Shown here piece by piece: positions 50,291 through 59,859 of a stretch of 64,000 bases of DNA. Made by a program: the position numbers and the translations under genes. The stretch's first letter is position 1. Every line of letters starts with the position of its first letter. This stretch comes from Clostridium amylolyticum (GTDB taxonomy: Bacteria; Bacillota; Clostridia; Clostridiales; Clostridiaceae): assembly GCF_900142075.1 (NCBI RefSeq), contig NZ_FQZO01000006.1:1-64000 (forward strand), read 5' to 3'. The notes beneath the pieces were generated by a model. It had not been told where the DNA came from, did not search any database, and saw nothing but the letters and a program-made list of their open reading frames with translations.

Positions 50291-51329
50291 AAGGTAAATC
50301 TATAACTTTTAAGGTTTCAGAATAAAGGCATATATCCCCTTGGATAAAATCTACTTTACCTAGAGGCAGGTTTATATCAAATTTTTTCACAGGTATATTA
50401 TTAACACTAATTTTCACCTCTATATCACTGCCTTTTTTAATGGGTAAAATTATATCTTTATCAAAGCCTAAATTATATACCTTATTGCCTACTTTTATAT
50501 CTTTTACCACTTCTCCTTTAGTAAAGAATTTTTTGTATTCATATTCTTCATTGATGTGCTTATAAATCTTCATGGTTTCATCAAATCTATTATTACTGTT
50601 TAAAGTAACTATTATGGTTTCTCTATCTCCTTGTTTAAAAGAACTCACCAAGCACTTTCCAGCTTTCCCAGTATATCCTGTTTTAACACCGTCTGCATCC
50701 TCGCTCCTCCAAAGGATCTTATTTATATTGTGATAATCCCTGGTAAAACCCATCTCTTCTTTTTTAACATCCTTAGCGGAAGCTATTTTATTAAATTCAG
50801 GGATTTCTTTGGCTTTTATAGTGGCTAATGCTAAATCATAGGAGGTGGAGAAATGGTTATCTCTATCTAAGCCATGAGGGGTTTCAAAAGAGGTATTTAA
50901 AAGCCCTATCTCTTTACCATATTCGTTCATAAGCTTTGCAAAGTTTTCCACACTGCCGCTGATGCCTTCTGCCAGGGTTATGGCAGCATCATTTCCAGAC
51001 CTCATCATAAGTCCGTAGGTAAGCTCTCTTACGGTGATTTCCTCGGACACCCTATAGCCCACCTTAGAGCCTTTAATGGATGCGGCATTTTTGCTCACTT
51101 TAAACTTCTCCTCTAAATCACTGTAATTTAACGCTACTAAGGCTGTAACAATTTTAGTGGTACTAGCCATGGGTACCAGCATGTGAGGATTTTTTTCATA
51201 TAAAACCATTTTAGTCTTACCGTCTATGGCTATAGCTGACACGGCATTGGCATTAAGGGGTGCCGCAGGAATGATTTTCATAGTGAATAAAATAAACATT
51301 AGCGTGGTAATTACTATTTTTCTTTTCAT
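50289..51329 (-). CDS. D-alanyl-D-alanine carboxypeptidase (S11 family)
   Basis: A 346-aa protein. A signal peptide (KIVITTLMFILFTMKIIPAA) is followed by the serine peptidase S11 motifs: MASTTKIVTALVAL with the nucleophilic S-x-x-K, MRSGNDAAITLAE (SGN) and VKTGYTGKAG (KTG). The C-terminal approximately 100 residues are the usual beta-rich PBP5-like domain. It trims the terminal D-Ala of peptidoglycan. There is a second S11 member at 53842-55002. AGGTGACTTT stands in front of the ATG. It is transcribed divergently from the DUF2953 gene. Confidence 0.85.
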   Translation of the reverse strand: MKRKIVITTLMFILFTMKIIPAAPLNANAVSAIAIDGKTKMVLYEKNPHMLVPMASTTKIVTALVALNYSDLEEKFKVSKNAASIKGSKVGYRVSEEITVRELTYGLMMRSGNDAAITLAEGISGSVENFAKLMNEYGKEIGLLNTSFETPHGLDRDNHFSTSYDLALATIKAKEIPEFNKIASAKDVKKEEMGFTRDYHNINKILWRSEDADGVKTGYTGKAGKCLVSSFKQGDRETIIVTLNSNNRFDETMKIYKHINEEYEYKKFFTKGEVVKDIKVGNKVYNLGFDKDIILPIKKGSDIEVKISVNNIPVKKFDINLPLGKVDFIQGDICLYSETLKVIDLP

Positions 51330-51421
51330 AAAGTCACCTCATCTTAAGAAAATATAATTCATTAGAATATTAAAGGATTATTATGGTTATAATATCAATG
51401 TTGTGGTTAAGGAGGAATTAT

Positions 51422-51961
51422 ATGACTATCTTTGCTATTATTATTTTTTTCATATTAGTAATTTTATTTATTCCTCTAAAGATAAGAATAACCTTATCTT
51501 TTGATAAATGCTCCGGCCTACAAATATTTATCTACAACTACAATGTTAAAACCAGTAAAATATATAAAAATTTAACCTCCAAAAAGAAAAAGACAAAAAA
51601 AGCAAAAGAGCCTAAAAAGAATATAAATCTAAACACCTTATGGCTGTTATTAAAAAAATTAGATAATAATTCTTATAAATCTAAGCTATATCTAAATTCA
51701 AATATAGATTTTCAGGTGGAAGATGCAGCATATACAGCTATGATTTATGGTATTTCCAATGCTTTAATCCCTTTTATAGAAAGATTCATAAATGTATTTT
51801 TCTCTATATCCTCATTTAAAATACATGTAAACCCTTTGTTTAAAAATGAGAACTCAGTAAGCTTTAATATTAAAAGTATAATTAAGGTTAATTTAGCTAA
51901 ACTTATATATATGGCTATTATTATCTATAAATATGGAGGTGAAGCTCTTAAAAGAGCATAA
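51422..51961 (+). CDS. DUF2953 membrane protein
   Basis: 179 aa from the ATG at 51422, which has GTTAAGGAGGAATT in front; an ATG at 51383 has no site. It has one N-terminal membrane segment (IFAIIIFFILVILFIPL), a Lys-rich stretch KKKKTKKAKEPKKN and a C-terminal part with HVNPLFKNENSVSFNIKS. The length and place next to ytfJ are typical of DUF2953, a sporulation-linked family. The ytfJ gene starts 2 bp after its stop. Confidence 0.7.
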   Translation: MTIFAIIIFFILVILFIPLKIRITLSFDKCSGLQIFIYNYNVKTSKIYKNLTSKKKKTKKAKEPKKNINLNTLWLLLKKLDNNSYKSKLYLNSNIDFQVEDAAYTAMIYGISNALIPFIERFINVFFSISSFKIHVNPLFKNENSVSFNIKSIIKVNLAKLIYMAIIIYKYGGEALKRA

Positions 51962-51963
51962 GT

Positions 51964-52341
51964 ATGGGAGAAAATCATCCAATAGAAAAATTAATGAAAA
52001 GTACCCTAGAGAGCATGAAAGAAATCATCGATGTTAACACTATAGTAGGAGAAGCTATTGAATGTAAAGATGGAAGCACCATAGTACCTATATCCAAGGT
52101 ATCTTTTGGTTTTGCTTCTGGAGGCAGCGAGTTTTCTAACAAAGATTGTGACATGGAAGATAAGGATTTTCCTTTTGGCGGAGGTTCTGGTGCTGGAATA
52201 ACCATAAGACCTGTAGCATTTTTAGTGATAAAAGATGATAGTATAAGGTTATTTCCAGTAGATCAAGCAAACACCTATGATAGAATCGTAGATAGCATTC
52301 CTCAAATTATGGATATGTTCAAAAATAAAGTTACCCCATAG
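51964..52341 (+). CDS. ytfJ: Sporulation protein YtfJ/GerW family
   Basis: A 125-aa protein: MGENHPIEKLMKSTLESMKE, then GSTIVPISKVSFGFASGG, a Gly-rich DFPFGGGSGAGITIRPVAF and IRLFPVDQ. This layout is the YtfJ family, induced in the forespore; in Bacillus a member is needed for germination. It is cotranscribed with the DUF2953 gene and ends at a shared bidirectional terminator. Confidence 0.85.
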   Translation: MGENHPIEKLMKSTLESMKEIIDVNTIVGEAIECKDGSTIVPISKVSFGFASGGSEFSNKDCDMEDKDFPFGGGSGAGITIRPVAFLVIKDDSIRLFPVDQANTYDRIVDSIPQIMDMFKNKVTP

Positions 52342-52343
52342 AA

Positions 52344-52372
52344 AAAATCCTATAGTTATTCTATAGGATTTT
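52344..52372. terminator. Bidirectional terminator between ytfJ and scpB
   Basis: A perfect 12-bp stem AAAATCCTATAG / CTATAGGATTTT with loop TTATT and A/T runs on both sides, serving the converging ytfJ and scpB transcripts. It overlaps the scpB stop region. Confidence 0.85.
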
Positions 52373-52979
52373 CTTCATCATTATTTATTCCACTTATGGC
52401 AACTTCCTTATTACCCTCTTCCCTTAATAAACTTTCTAAAGGAGGAAGTCCATTAATACTATCTAGTCCAAACTGTCTTAAAAACTCCTCCGTAGTAATA
52501 TATAAAATTGGTCTTCCAGGCACTTCAAGACGACCTCTTTCTTTAATAAGACCTTTTTCCATAAGATTTTGCACGGCGCTGTCGCTTTTTACTCCCCTTA
52601 TTTCATCTATATCTATCCTTGTTATAGGCTGCTTATAAGCTATTATAGACAAGGTTTCTAAAGAAGCTTGAGAAAGGTATTGTCTAGTGCTTGTCTTTAA
52701 TAATTCCTGTATATAATCGCTATTTTGAGGTTTTGTAACTAACTGATAGTTATTATTTATATTAATAAGCTTAATACCCCTTTTTGAACTTTCATATTCT
52801 TCAGATAAAGCATTTAAAAGTTCCTTTGCATATTGAGGAGAACACTGTAATATAGAATGTATTTCTTTAAGAGACAAGGGTTCACCGCTTACAAATAATA
52901 AGGATTCAATTATAGACATAAAGTTTTCTTTATTGGAAACCTCTTGAAATTCATATTGTTCAAAGTTAAAATTATTCAT
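52356..52979 (-). CDS. scpB: Segregation and condensation protein B
   Basis: A 207-aa protein. Two winged-helix domains: an N-terminal one with [19 protein letters not shown] and a second with [40 protein letters not shown]. ScpB dimers join ScpA and Smc in the chromosome condensin. The start overlaps scpA by 8 bp, so the two subunits are translationally coupled. Confidence 0.92.
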   Translation of the reverse strand: MNNFNFEQYEFQEVSNKENFMSIIESLLFVSGEPLSLKEIHSILQCSPQYAKELLNALSEEYESSKRGIKLININNNYQLVTKPQNSDYIQELLKTSTRQYLSQASLETLSIIAYKQPITRIDIDEIRGVKSDSAVQNLMEKGLIKERGRLEVPGRPILYITTEEFLRQFGLDSINGLPPLESLLREEGNKEVAISGINNDEENPIE

Positions 52980-53709
52980 CGATGGCTATCCTTTCAATCA
53001 ATATCTTATTAAAATTTGTTTCTTGGGTAACTAATATCTCTCTTTGTTTAATAAGTTCTAATAGTGCTAAAAAGGTTACTACCACTTCTAATTTACAACT
53101 GCAGCTATTCATTAACACATGAAAATCCACTATTTTCTTGTCTCTAGTAAAAGCTTTTATCTCATTTACCTTATCTTCAATCTTATAAAGGTCTACAGCT
53201 ATTTTATCACTAATTAAATCATCTTTATTTTGTTTACTATTATACTTTTCTAATAAACTCATATAAAGATTATATAAATCCAGCATGGTTATATTAATAA
53301 GAAAATCTTTATGCTCCTTCCTATCTTCAATAACCTCTGGTTTCTTTGTAAAAACCGTACCTGAATATTGTTTTATACCCTTTAAATATTCTGCAGCAGC
53401 TTTTATCTTTTTGTATTCCATAAGACGCTTTTTTAATAATACTCCTGGATCTTCTTCCTCTTCTTCCTCTTTTACTATCTTAGGCAACAGCTCTCTGGAT
53501 TTAATTTCAATCAAAGTGGCAGCAATAACTATAAATTCTGAGGTAATTTCTAAATCCAGCTCTTTCATTTCATCTAAATAAGCTAAGTACTGTCCAGTTA
53601 TTTCCGATATATTAATCTCGTAAATTTCCATTTCATTTTTTTGTATTAAATGTAATAACAGATCAAAAGGCCCTTGAAAGTTATTAATTTTAAAATTTAA
53701 TTGAGTCAT
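52972..53709 (-). CDS. scpA: Segregation and condensation protein A (kleisin)
   Basis: A 245-aa protein. The N-terminus has [20 protein letters not shown] and [16 protein letters not shown], the helical kleisin head, with an acidic [10 protein letters not shown] stretch in the middle. The C-terminal winged helix is [20 protein letters not shown]. ScpA bridges the Smc head domains. An operon with scpB; no other gene shares the transcript to its right, where a long hairpin lies. Confidence 0.92.
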   Translation of the reverse strand: MTQLNFKINNFQGPFDLLLHLIQKNEMEIYEINISEITGQYLAYLDEMKELDLEITSEFIVIAATLIEIKSRELLPKIVKEEEEEEDPGVLLKKRLMEYKKIKAAAEYLKGIKQYSGTVFTKKPEVIEDRKEHKDFLINITMLDLYNLYMSLLEKYNSKQNKDDLISDKIAVDLYKIEDKVNEIKAFTRDKKIVDFHVLMNSCSCKLEVVVTFLALLELIKQREILVTQETNFNKILIERIAIDE

Positions 53710-53777
53710 TTAATCACCTAATTTCTTTTACTCACACTTAATAATATCAGTTTATTTTTTTATTATCAATAAAAAAG

Positions 53778-53832
53778 GTGTCAGGCACGTGACAAGTGGA
53801 ATGAAACTCTCCACTTGTCACGTGCCTGGCAC
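53778..53832. terminator. Long 23-bp hairpin downstream of dacF
   Basis: Arms GTGTCAGGCACGTGACAAGT... and its complement pair over 23 bp with a single G-U, enclosing the 9-base loop ATGAAACTC. It lies between the dacF stop and the scpA start. The sequence GTGTCAGGCAC is GC-rich against its surroundings and looks like a dispersed repeat or a transposable hairpin element that now serves as a terminator. Confidence 0.6.
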
Positions 53833-53841
53833 ACTAGCACC

Positions 53842-55002
53842 CTAAATTCCCCCCTTAAATAGTCCTTTTAGATTATCCTTCATGTTATTTAAAATGCCTG
53901 ATTTCTTTACGTCTCTATCGCAGTAGATATCTACGGTGCCTACTTTAACGTCTTTTAAAAAGAATTCGCAATAACCTATTACATCACCTTTTTTATAGGA
54001 TTTTTGCTCATTGGTTATAACTATTTTTTTAGTGATAGATTTTTCATCCCCTCTATCAATGGTTATGGATAGGTCTTCCTTAGCCTTTGCCATGAAAAAT
54101 TTATCCCCTTGCTTATTTAACACTATTTTTTCCACATCTTCATCCTTAGATAGCACTTTTTTGCTTTCAAATTTGGAAAATCCAAAATTCATAAGCATGC
54201 TGGCATCCCTATTTCTTATTTTATAGGTAGGAGCTCCCATTATAACGGTTAAAACTCTTACACCATCCCTTACTGCTGTAGCGGATATACAGTATTTTGC
54301 CTCGTCGGTAAATCCTGTTTTTAATCCATCACACCCTTTAAAAAATCTTACCAGCTTATTATGATTAACTAATCCTATAGGGCTTTTTCTTCCTTCAGAA
54401 ATAGTTTCCATATATGTACCTGTATATTTTAGTACTTGTGTATGCTTTAATAACTCTTTTGACATTAAGGCTATGTCATAAGCTGTACTTAAATGCCCTT
54501 CACTAGGGAGTCCAGTGCTGTTTTTAAAGGTGGTATTTTTCATACCTAGCTCTTGAGCTCTGTCATTCATTAGTTTTACAAAGGCATCTTCAGTTCCAGC
54601 TAAGTATTCTGCCATAGCTACTGCAGCGTCATTCCCTGAGGCAATGGCGATACCTTTTAATATTTCTTCTACTGTTCTTATCTCTCCAGTATCTAGGAGC
54701 ATAGTACTTCCACCCATTTTTTTGGCATTCTCACTGGCTGTGACTTTATCTGTTAATTTTATTTTGCCGCTGTCTACTGCTTCCATGGCCAGGAGCATCG
54801 TCATTATTTTAGTTACAGATGCAGGCGCAAACTTTTCATGAGGATTTTTTTCAAAAACTATTTTACCGCTGCCCGCTTCCATTAATATAGCAGATTTTGC
54901 CTCTACATTAATATTCTCTCCCTGCACCTTAGCCTGGGTGGCTATTAATGGGGTTAATAAAAAAGCTATCATGAGACTTGACAAAAATTTCTTAATTTTC
55001 AT
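53842..55002 (-). CDS. dacF: Sporulation D-alanyl-D-alanine carboxypeptidase DacF
   Basis: A 386-aa protein. Signal peptide (FLSSLMIAFLLTPLIATQA), then S11 motifs SVTKIMTMLLAME, IASGNDAAVAMAEYL and GLKTGFTDEAKYC. The C-terminal domain ends with a GTVDIYCDRDVKK segment and an amphipathic NNMKDNLKGLFKGG helix, probably for membrane attachment. It trims cortex peptidoglycan. In other spore-formers dacF is forespore expressed next to nucleoside phosphorylase genes, as here. Confidence 0.88.
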   Translation of the reverse strand: MKIKKFLSSLMIAFLLTPLIATQAKVQGENINVEAKSAILMEAGSGKIVFEKNPHEKFAPASVTKIMTMLLAMEAVDSGKIKLTDKVTASENAKKMGGSTMLLDTGEIRTVEEILKGIAIASGNDAAVAMAEYLAGTEDAFVKLMNDRAQELGMKNTTFKNSTGLPSEGHLSTAYDIALMSKELLKHTQVLKYTGTYMETISEGRKSPIGLVNHNKLVRFFKGCDGLKTGFTDEAKYCISATAVRDGVRVLTVIMGAPTYKIRNRDASMLMNFGFSKFESKKVLSKDEDVEKIVLNKQGDKFFMAKAKEDLSITIDRGDEKSITKKIVITNEQKSYKKGDVIGYCEFFLKDVKVGTVDIYCDRDVKKSGILNNMKDNLKGLFKGGI

Positions 55003-55094
55003 AGTAAAATTCCTCCCTTCCCATGTATTTTTACCAATAAAAAATTTTTTATCCCATGTTTACCCCAGATAAAAATCACTTAATTAAAGCAAAA

Positions 55095-55115
55095 AACCTT
55101 GGATAAACCAAGGTT
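55095..55115 (-). terminator. Terminator of the pdp operon
   Basis: Stem AACCTTGG / CCAAGGTT with loop ATAAA, followed by TTTTTTGC on the minus strand, at the pdp stop. Confidence 0.8.
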
Positions 55116-56418
55116 ATTCTACTACTCCATATATAAGAGGTATTTCTTCTAACTTTTCATTTTTTATTATATAATTTTCAATTATTCTTTCACTGCACTT
55201 TTGAATATTACCTTCATCATTGGAATGAATATAAGCTATTACATCACCTTTTTTAACGCTGTCTCCACGCTTTTTGTTTAGTACAATACCCACAGCTAAA
55301 TCTATGATGCTTTCTTTAGTAGCACGGCCTGCACCCAGCTCCATGGCAGCGAGTCCAATGTTCTCAGCATGTATTTTATGAACTATACCTTCTTCACGGG
55401 AAACTACTGGAACAACATATTTTGCTTTAGGCAGCTTATCTGTGTCATCTATGGAAGCTATATTGCCTCCTTGAGCTTTTATAAATTCTTTTAATTTTTC
55501 TAAGGCTTTACCAGAGGTAATGGTGTTCATAAGCATGGCTTTAGCTTCTTCTTTGGTGTTAGCTTTTTTAGCTAAGACAACCATGTTAGCTCCTAATTCT
55601 AGGCAAAGATTTAATAGATCTTCCGGTCCATTTCCTTTTAAGGTATCTATGGCTTCTTTAACCTCTAAGCCGTTACCAATGGCTAGTCCTAGTGGCTGAT
55701 CCATATCTGATATTACCCCTATGGTATTTCTTCCGATATGCTTACCTATTTCCACCATTTCATTGGCTAGTAAAAAAGCATCTTCTTTATTTTTCATGAA
55801 AGCTCCACTGCCCACTTTAACGTCTAAAACGATGGCATCTGCCCCTGCAGCTATCTTTTTACTCATGATGCTGGAAGCTATAAGAGAAACGTTATCTACT
55901 GTACCAGTTACATCCCTAAGAGCATATAATTTTTTGTCAGCTGGAGCTAAATCACCAGTCTGACCTACTACAGCTAGTTTAATTTTATTAACGTTATCTA
56001 TAAACTTATCTTCTGACATTTCCACAGAAAAACCTTCAAAGGATTCTAATTTGTCTATAGTACCTCCGGTGTGTCCTAAACCTCTTCCAGACATTTTAGC
56101 CACAGGAATGCCTAAGCTTGCTACCATAGGTCCAAGTACTAAGGTGGTAGTGTCACCTACGCCGCCGGTACTATGTTTATCCACTTTTATCCCTTGGATA
56201 TTTGATAAGTCTAATATGTCCCCGGAATTTACCATAGCCATGGTTAAATCAGAAGTTTCTCTTCTAGACATCTTATTAAAATAAATAGCCATTAATAAAG
56301 CGGAAACCTGATAATCAGGTATTTCACCTTTTGTATATCCATTTACGAAATAATTTATCTCTTCAGTGGATAGTTCTTTATTATTTCTTTTTTTCAATAT
56401 AATATCGTACATTCTCAT
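55114..56418 (-). CDS. pdp: Pyrimidine-nucleoside phosphorylase
   Basis: A 434-aa protein of the thymidine/pyrimidine phosphorylase family: [20 protein letters not shown], the signature [20 protein letters not shown], then [19 protein letters not shown] and [13 protein letters not shown]. It splits pyrimidine nucleosides with phosphate into base and (deoxy)ribose-1-phosphate. Third gene of the nucleoside salvage operon after two purine nucleoside phosphorylases. Confidence 0.92.
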   Translation of the reverse strand: MRMYDIILKKRNNKELSTEEINYFVNGYTKGEIPDYQVSALLMAIYFNKMSRRETSDLTMAMVNSGDILDLSNIQGIKVDKHSTGGVGDTTTLVLGPMVASLGIPVAKMSGRGLGHTGGTIDKLESFEGFSVEMSEDKFIDNVNKIKLAVVGQTGDLAPADKKLYALRDVTGTVDNVSLIASSIMSKKIAAGADAIVLDVKVGSGAFMKNKEDAFLLANEMVEIGKHIGRNTIGVISDMDQPLGLAIGNGLEVKEAIDTLKGNGPEDLLNLCLELGANMVVLAKKANTKEEAKAMLMNTITSGKALEKLKEFIKAQGGNIASIDDTDKLPKAKYVVPVVSREEGIVHKIHAENIGLAAMELGAGRATKESIIDLAVGIVLNKKRGDSVKKGDVIAYIHSNDEGNIQKCSERIIENYIIKNEKLEEIPLIYGVVE

Positions 56419-56436
56419 AATTTATTTCACCCTATT

Positions 56437-57255
56437 CTACATTTTATTTATGATACCAGCAACTAATTTAACAAATTTATCCGTTGCTTTATTGGCGGTT
56501 TCCATAACTCTTGTATGATCTAAGGGCTCCAAGTTATCAGCAAGGGCCATATCTGTGATAACTGAAATGCCAAGAACTTTCATAGACATGTGGTTTGCTA
56601 CTATCACTTCAGGAACCGTAGACATACCCACAGCATCCCCTCCAATGAGCCTTAAGTACCTAAGCTCAGCAGGAGTCTCGTAGGTAGGGCCACTTACAGG
56701 GGCATAAATTCCATTTCTTACCTTTATATTTAATTCTTCTGCCACAGTATTAGCTAAACTTATGTACTCCTTGCAATAAGCTTTTGACATATCTGGAAAC
56801 CTAGGTCCTAGTTCATCATAGTTTTTACCTATAAGAGGACTGTCTCCCATGACATTTATATGATCATTTATAATCATTAAATCCCCTGCTTCAAAATTAG
56901 GATTCATGCCACCAGCTGCATTGGTTATAATTAGCTTTTCTATGCCAAGATTTTTAATAACCCTTATAGGAAAGGTTATAGTATTTAATGAGTAACCTTC
57001 ATAATAGTGAAATCTCCCATTCATAGCTAGGATATTCTTTCCGTTAATTTTACCTATAATCATTTCACCAGCGTGACCTTTAACTGTAGATTTAGGAAAA
57101 CCTGGTATATTAGAATACTTTATCTTTATAGGTTCCTCTATAAACTCCACAAGCTTTCCTAGACCTGAGCCTAAAACCACAGCTATATCTATATTATCTT
57201 TAAATATATCTTTAATATACAGAGAAGCGGATTCTATATCCTTTATGCTTTTCAT
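56437..57255 (-). CDS. Purine-nucleoside phosphorylase (paralogue 2)
   Basis: A 272-aa protein: AVVLGSGLGKLVEFIE, NIPGFPKSTVKGHAGEMIIG, MNGRFHYYEGYSL, ITNAAGGMNPNFEAGDLMII, GPTYETPAELRYLR and MSTVPEVIVANHM. This is the trimeric PNP family, usual length. It phosphorolyses guanosine/inosine-type nucleosides. About half of its residues match the gene upstream, so they are a tandem duplicate. It lies 15 bp downstream of the first paralogue and 19 bp upstream of pdp. Confidence 0.9.
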   Translation of the reverse strand: MKSIKDIESASLYIKDIFKDNIDIAVVLGSGLGKLVEFIEEPIKIKYSNIPGFPKSTVKGHAGEMIIGKINGKNILAMNGRFHYYEGYSLNTITFPIRVIKNLGIEKLIITNAAGGMNPNFEAGDLMIINDHINVMGDSPLIGKNYDELGPRFPDMSKAYCKEYISLANTVAEELNIKVRNGIYAPVSGPTYETPAELRYLRLIGGDAVGMSTVPEVIVANHMSMKVLGISVITDMALADNLEPLDHTRVMETANKATDKFVKLVAGIINKM

Positions 57256-57269
57256 GTGCTACCCTCCTA

Positions 57270-58085
57270 CTACATTTTGCTAATGATATTAGATACTAAA
57301 TCGATAAAGCTTGCTTTTACCTTATTTGATGTCTCTATAACCTCTTTATGATTTAATGGCTGATCTAATATACCTGCTGCCATGTTAGTAATACAAGATA
57401 TTCCTAGCACCTTTAACCCGCAATGATTAGCTGCTATAACCTCTGGTACAGTGGACATTCCTACAGCATCAGCGCCTAAGGTTCTTGCCATCTTAACTTC
57501 TGCAGGTGTTTCATAAGTAGGACCTGAGAACATCATATAAACGCCTCTTCTTAGTTTTAGTGATAATTCTTCTGCACAGCTAAAAGCTGTTTTTATTAAT
57601 TCTTTATTATAAGCTTCAGACATATCTGGGAATCTAGGTCCTATTTCCTCATAGTTTTCACCTATAAGAGGGTTGTCACCTGAAAAATTAATATGATCTG
57701 TGATTATCATAAGATCTCCTGGGTTAAAGGATGTATTGGATCCTCCAGCAGCATTGGTAACTATAAGCTTTTCCACTCCAAGAAATTTCATAACATATAC
57801 AGGCATAACTATAGTCTGCATAGGATTTCCTTCATAGTAATGGAATCTTCCCTGCATCATTATAACCTTTTTGTTTTTATAGTCACCAATGACAAATTGT
57901 CCTGCATGACCTTGTACAGTAGATACAGGAAAATTAGGGATATCATTATACTTAATAATAATCTTATTTTCTACTTCCTCTGCCATATCCCCTAAACCAG
58001 AACCTAATATTACCCCTATTTCAGGGCTATAGTTTACTTTACTCTTTATAAACTCCACCGCTTCTTTAATTTTATTTAATTCCAT
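57270..58085 (-). CDS. punA: Purine-nucleoside phosphorylase (paralogue 1)
   Basis: A 271-aa protein: GVILGSGLGDMAEEVE, FPVSTVQGHAGQFVIG, MQGRFHYYEGNPM, VTNAAGGSNTSFNPGDLMII and MSTVPEVIAANHCGLKVLG. Same trimeric PNP family as the next gene. First gene of the three-gene salvage operon; AAAGGAGGAACAAG in front of the ATG. Confidence 0.9.
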   Translation of the reverse strand: MELNKIKEAVEFIKSKVNYSPEIGVILGSGLGDMAEEVENKIIIKYNDIPNFPVSTVQGHAGQFVIGDYKNKKVIMMQGRFHYYEGNPMQTIVMPVYVMKFLGVEKLIVTNAAGGSNTSFNPGDLMIITDHINFSGDNPLIGENYEEIGPRFPDMSEAYNKELIKTAFSCAEELSLKLRRGVYMMFSGPTYETPAEVKMARTLGADAVGMSTVPEVIAANHCGLKVLGISCITNMAAGILDQPLNHKEVIETSNKVKASFIDLVSNIISKM

Positions 58086-58137
58086 TTCTTGTTCCTCCTT
58101 TGATAGTAAATATTTTAATTTATCTCATAGCTAAAAA

Positions 58138-58205
58138 CTCTTAGTATCCCACTTCTTCAAGTAGGAATAATGAGAGCCAAGCTTCTGGATAAGTTCTTTT
58201 AAGCT
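58138..58205. repeat. Dispersed repeat, copy A
   Basis: CTCTTAGTATCCCACTTCTT and the downstream GGATAAGTTCTTTTAAGCTT match copy B at 59860-59932 with about 85% identity over 70 bp. It contains the small hairpin CCACTTCTTCAAGTAGG. It lies between the xerD-like gene and punA. Confidence 0.65.
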
Positions 58206-58251
58206 TCACTTAATGCTACTTGGATATAAAAGGCGTGCTTTCCACGGAATA

Positions 58252-59121
58252 TTAAGCTCTTGGATGAGTATTATTATATATTTCTCTAAGCTTTTTCTTA
58301 GGAAGCACATCAAGATATACCTGCAATACATTGACACCCTTTAGTCCCAATAGCTCTTGAATGATATTAACATCTGCACCGTTAAGAAGAAGATGTAGAG
58401 CAAAGGAATGTCTAAAGGAGTTTAAATTTATTTCTTTATTTATACCTGCTTTTGAAATATAGTATTTAACTATTTTCCATATGCCTTGCCTTGTTAGTAT
58501 ATCATAATTGTTGTTTAAAAATAAATTATTAACTTTTGTATTTATCTTTTTTCTTTCTTCTAAATATGTCTTTAAGCTATCTATAGACTTGGTGCCTAAA
58601 GGTATAACCCTTTGATTTTTACCCTTATTTCTCTTTAAAAATTTAAAATCTATATCTATGTCATTAACCTTTATATCTATAACTTCATTAACCTTTAACC
58701 CTGTGCCATATAAAACTTCTAATAAGGCTTTATCTCTAATTCCCTTAAAGGTGGAGGTATCCGGCAGATTAATTATTCTATCTATTTCCTCCTCCGTTAA
58801 AAAATCAGGAGTTTTTCTTTTAGGGCTGGGTGCATTATAAAGCAAAATACCTTTGTCTATCTTGTAGTTCTTATGGAGCAAAAACCTATAGAATTTTTTA
58901 ATGGTGTTGATTTTTCTAGTGATGGTAGCCTGAGACTTATTAATTAAGGAACTATGCACATAATTATATATATCATCAGTACCTACTCTTAAATAATTTA
59001 TATTATTTTGTTCCATATACACCTTAAAATCAGTAATATCACTTACATAAGCCTTTATTGAGTTTTCGCTTAATCTTTTCTTAGTTAAATACTCATAGAA
59101 TTCATCTAACAAATCATCCAT
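58252..59121 (-). CDS. XerD-like tyrosine recombinase with substituted catalytic residues
   Basis: 289 aa from the ATG at 59119-59121, with TTGTGGTGGTTAAT in front; a GTG 12 bp upstream is weaker. The N-terminal SAM-like core-binding domain (residues 1-85) and C-terminal catalytic domain are both present and in XerD order. Key residues differ: Arg I is Lys in YGTGLKVNEVI, the H of H-x-x-R is Asn in LNSFRHSFALH, and the next His is Leu in LLGLKG. The second Arg (FRH), the Lys of the beta-hairpin region (NKGKNQRVIPLG) and the Tyr (VLQVYLDV) remain. Recombinase activity is doubtful; DNA binding may survive. Confidence 0.8.
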   Translation of the reverse strand: MDDLLDEFYEYLTKKRLSENSIKAYVSDITDFKVYMEQNNINYLRVGTDDIYNYVHSSLINKSQATITRKINTIKKFYRFLLHKNYKIDKGILLYNAPSPKRKTPDFLTEEEIDRIINLPDTSTFKGIRDKALLEVLYGTGLKVNEVIDIKVNDIDIDFKFLKRNKGKNQRVIPLGTKSIDSLKTYLEERKKINTKVNNLFLNNNYDILTRQGIWKIVKYYISKAGINKEINLNSFRHSFALHLLLNGADVNIIQELLGLKGVNVLQVYLDVLPKKKLREIYNNTHPRA

Positions 59122-59184
59122 ATTAACCACCACAATATAATATATTTTACTTAATATAGTTCTACATTTAAAGTAAATATCCTT

Positions 59185-59817
59185 TTATCTAGCAATGATA
59201 TATCTAATTAGATTAGGAGTAAATAACCCTTCTATAAAAAAACCTAGAAACATAAATACTGATATTATAATAAAACAATATAAATACTGTACTACATTTT
59301 TATTATTAGCATAAGGTGAAGATTTAATAAATTTATTTTTAAGTTTTTCTAAGGAGAGTTTAAAAGATACCACAGAAATTATAAACATACAGGCCACATA
59401 TATTATATTTTGAGGTATTAAAGATAGTATGGCAATCCCTAAGGATTTATAGCCCATGGTGGCAATAATAAAAGAAAATGCAAAGCCTAAAGTATATCCT
59501 TTAATAGTATTTACAATTAATATAAAAGGCACTCCCAAAATAGTAAATCCAGAACACCATATTACAAGTATGATAATAGCGTTGTTCTTTACTGCTTCCA
59601 TGATTAATTCCCTGCTATTAAAGTTTTTTTCTTTTATACTCTGTAAAAATAAAGAAAAATAATCATTTAGATTATTCATGTCATAGTTATTCATATATTT
59701 TACCGTATAAACCCCTAATACCATGCCGATGGTAAAGAACAAGATAAATAACATTATCATCCATAAGTTCTCTTCCATTAACTTTAAAATACTATTTTTC
59801 TTAAATACGTTTTCCAT
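59185..59817 (-). CDS. spoIIM: Stage II sporulation protein M
   Basis: A 210-aa integral membrane protein with about five hydrophobic segments: LWMIMLFILFFTIGMVLGVY, then IIILVIWCSGFTILGVPFIL, and FIIATMGYKSLGIAILSLIP with the PQN after it, plus two near the C-terminus. Length and topology fit SpoIIM, part of the SpoIIDMP complex that dissolves septal peptidoglycan and drives forespore engulfment. It is monocistronic here, upstream of the xerD-like gene. Confidence 0.88.
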   Translation of the reverse strand: MENVFKKNSILKLMEENLWMIMLFILFFTIGMVLGVYTVKYMNNYDMNNLNDYFSLFLQSIKEKNFNSRELIMEAVKNNAIIILVIWCSGFTILGVPFILIVNTIKGYTLGFAFSFIIATMGYKSLGIAILSLIPQNIIYVACMFIISVVSFKLSLEKLKNKFIKSSPYANNKNVVQYLYCFIIISVFMFLGFFIEGLFTPNLIRYIIAR

Positions 59818-59859
59818 TTTTACCCCCTGTATAAAATATTTTTATCCGATAGCTAACCG

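Noticed and set aside
58252..59121. Pseudogene call for the xerD-like gene
   Set aside because: The frame is intact and of normal length with conserved C-terminal Tyr; substitutions look selective rather than decay.
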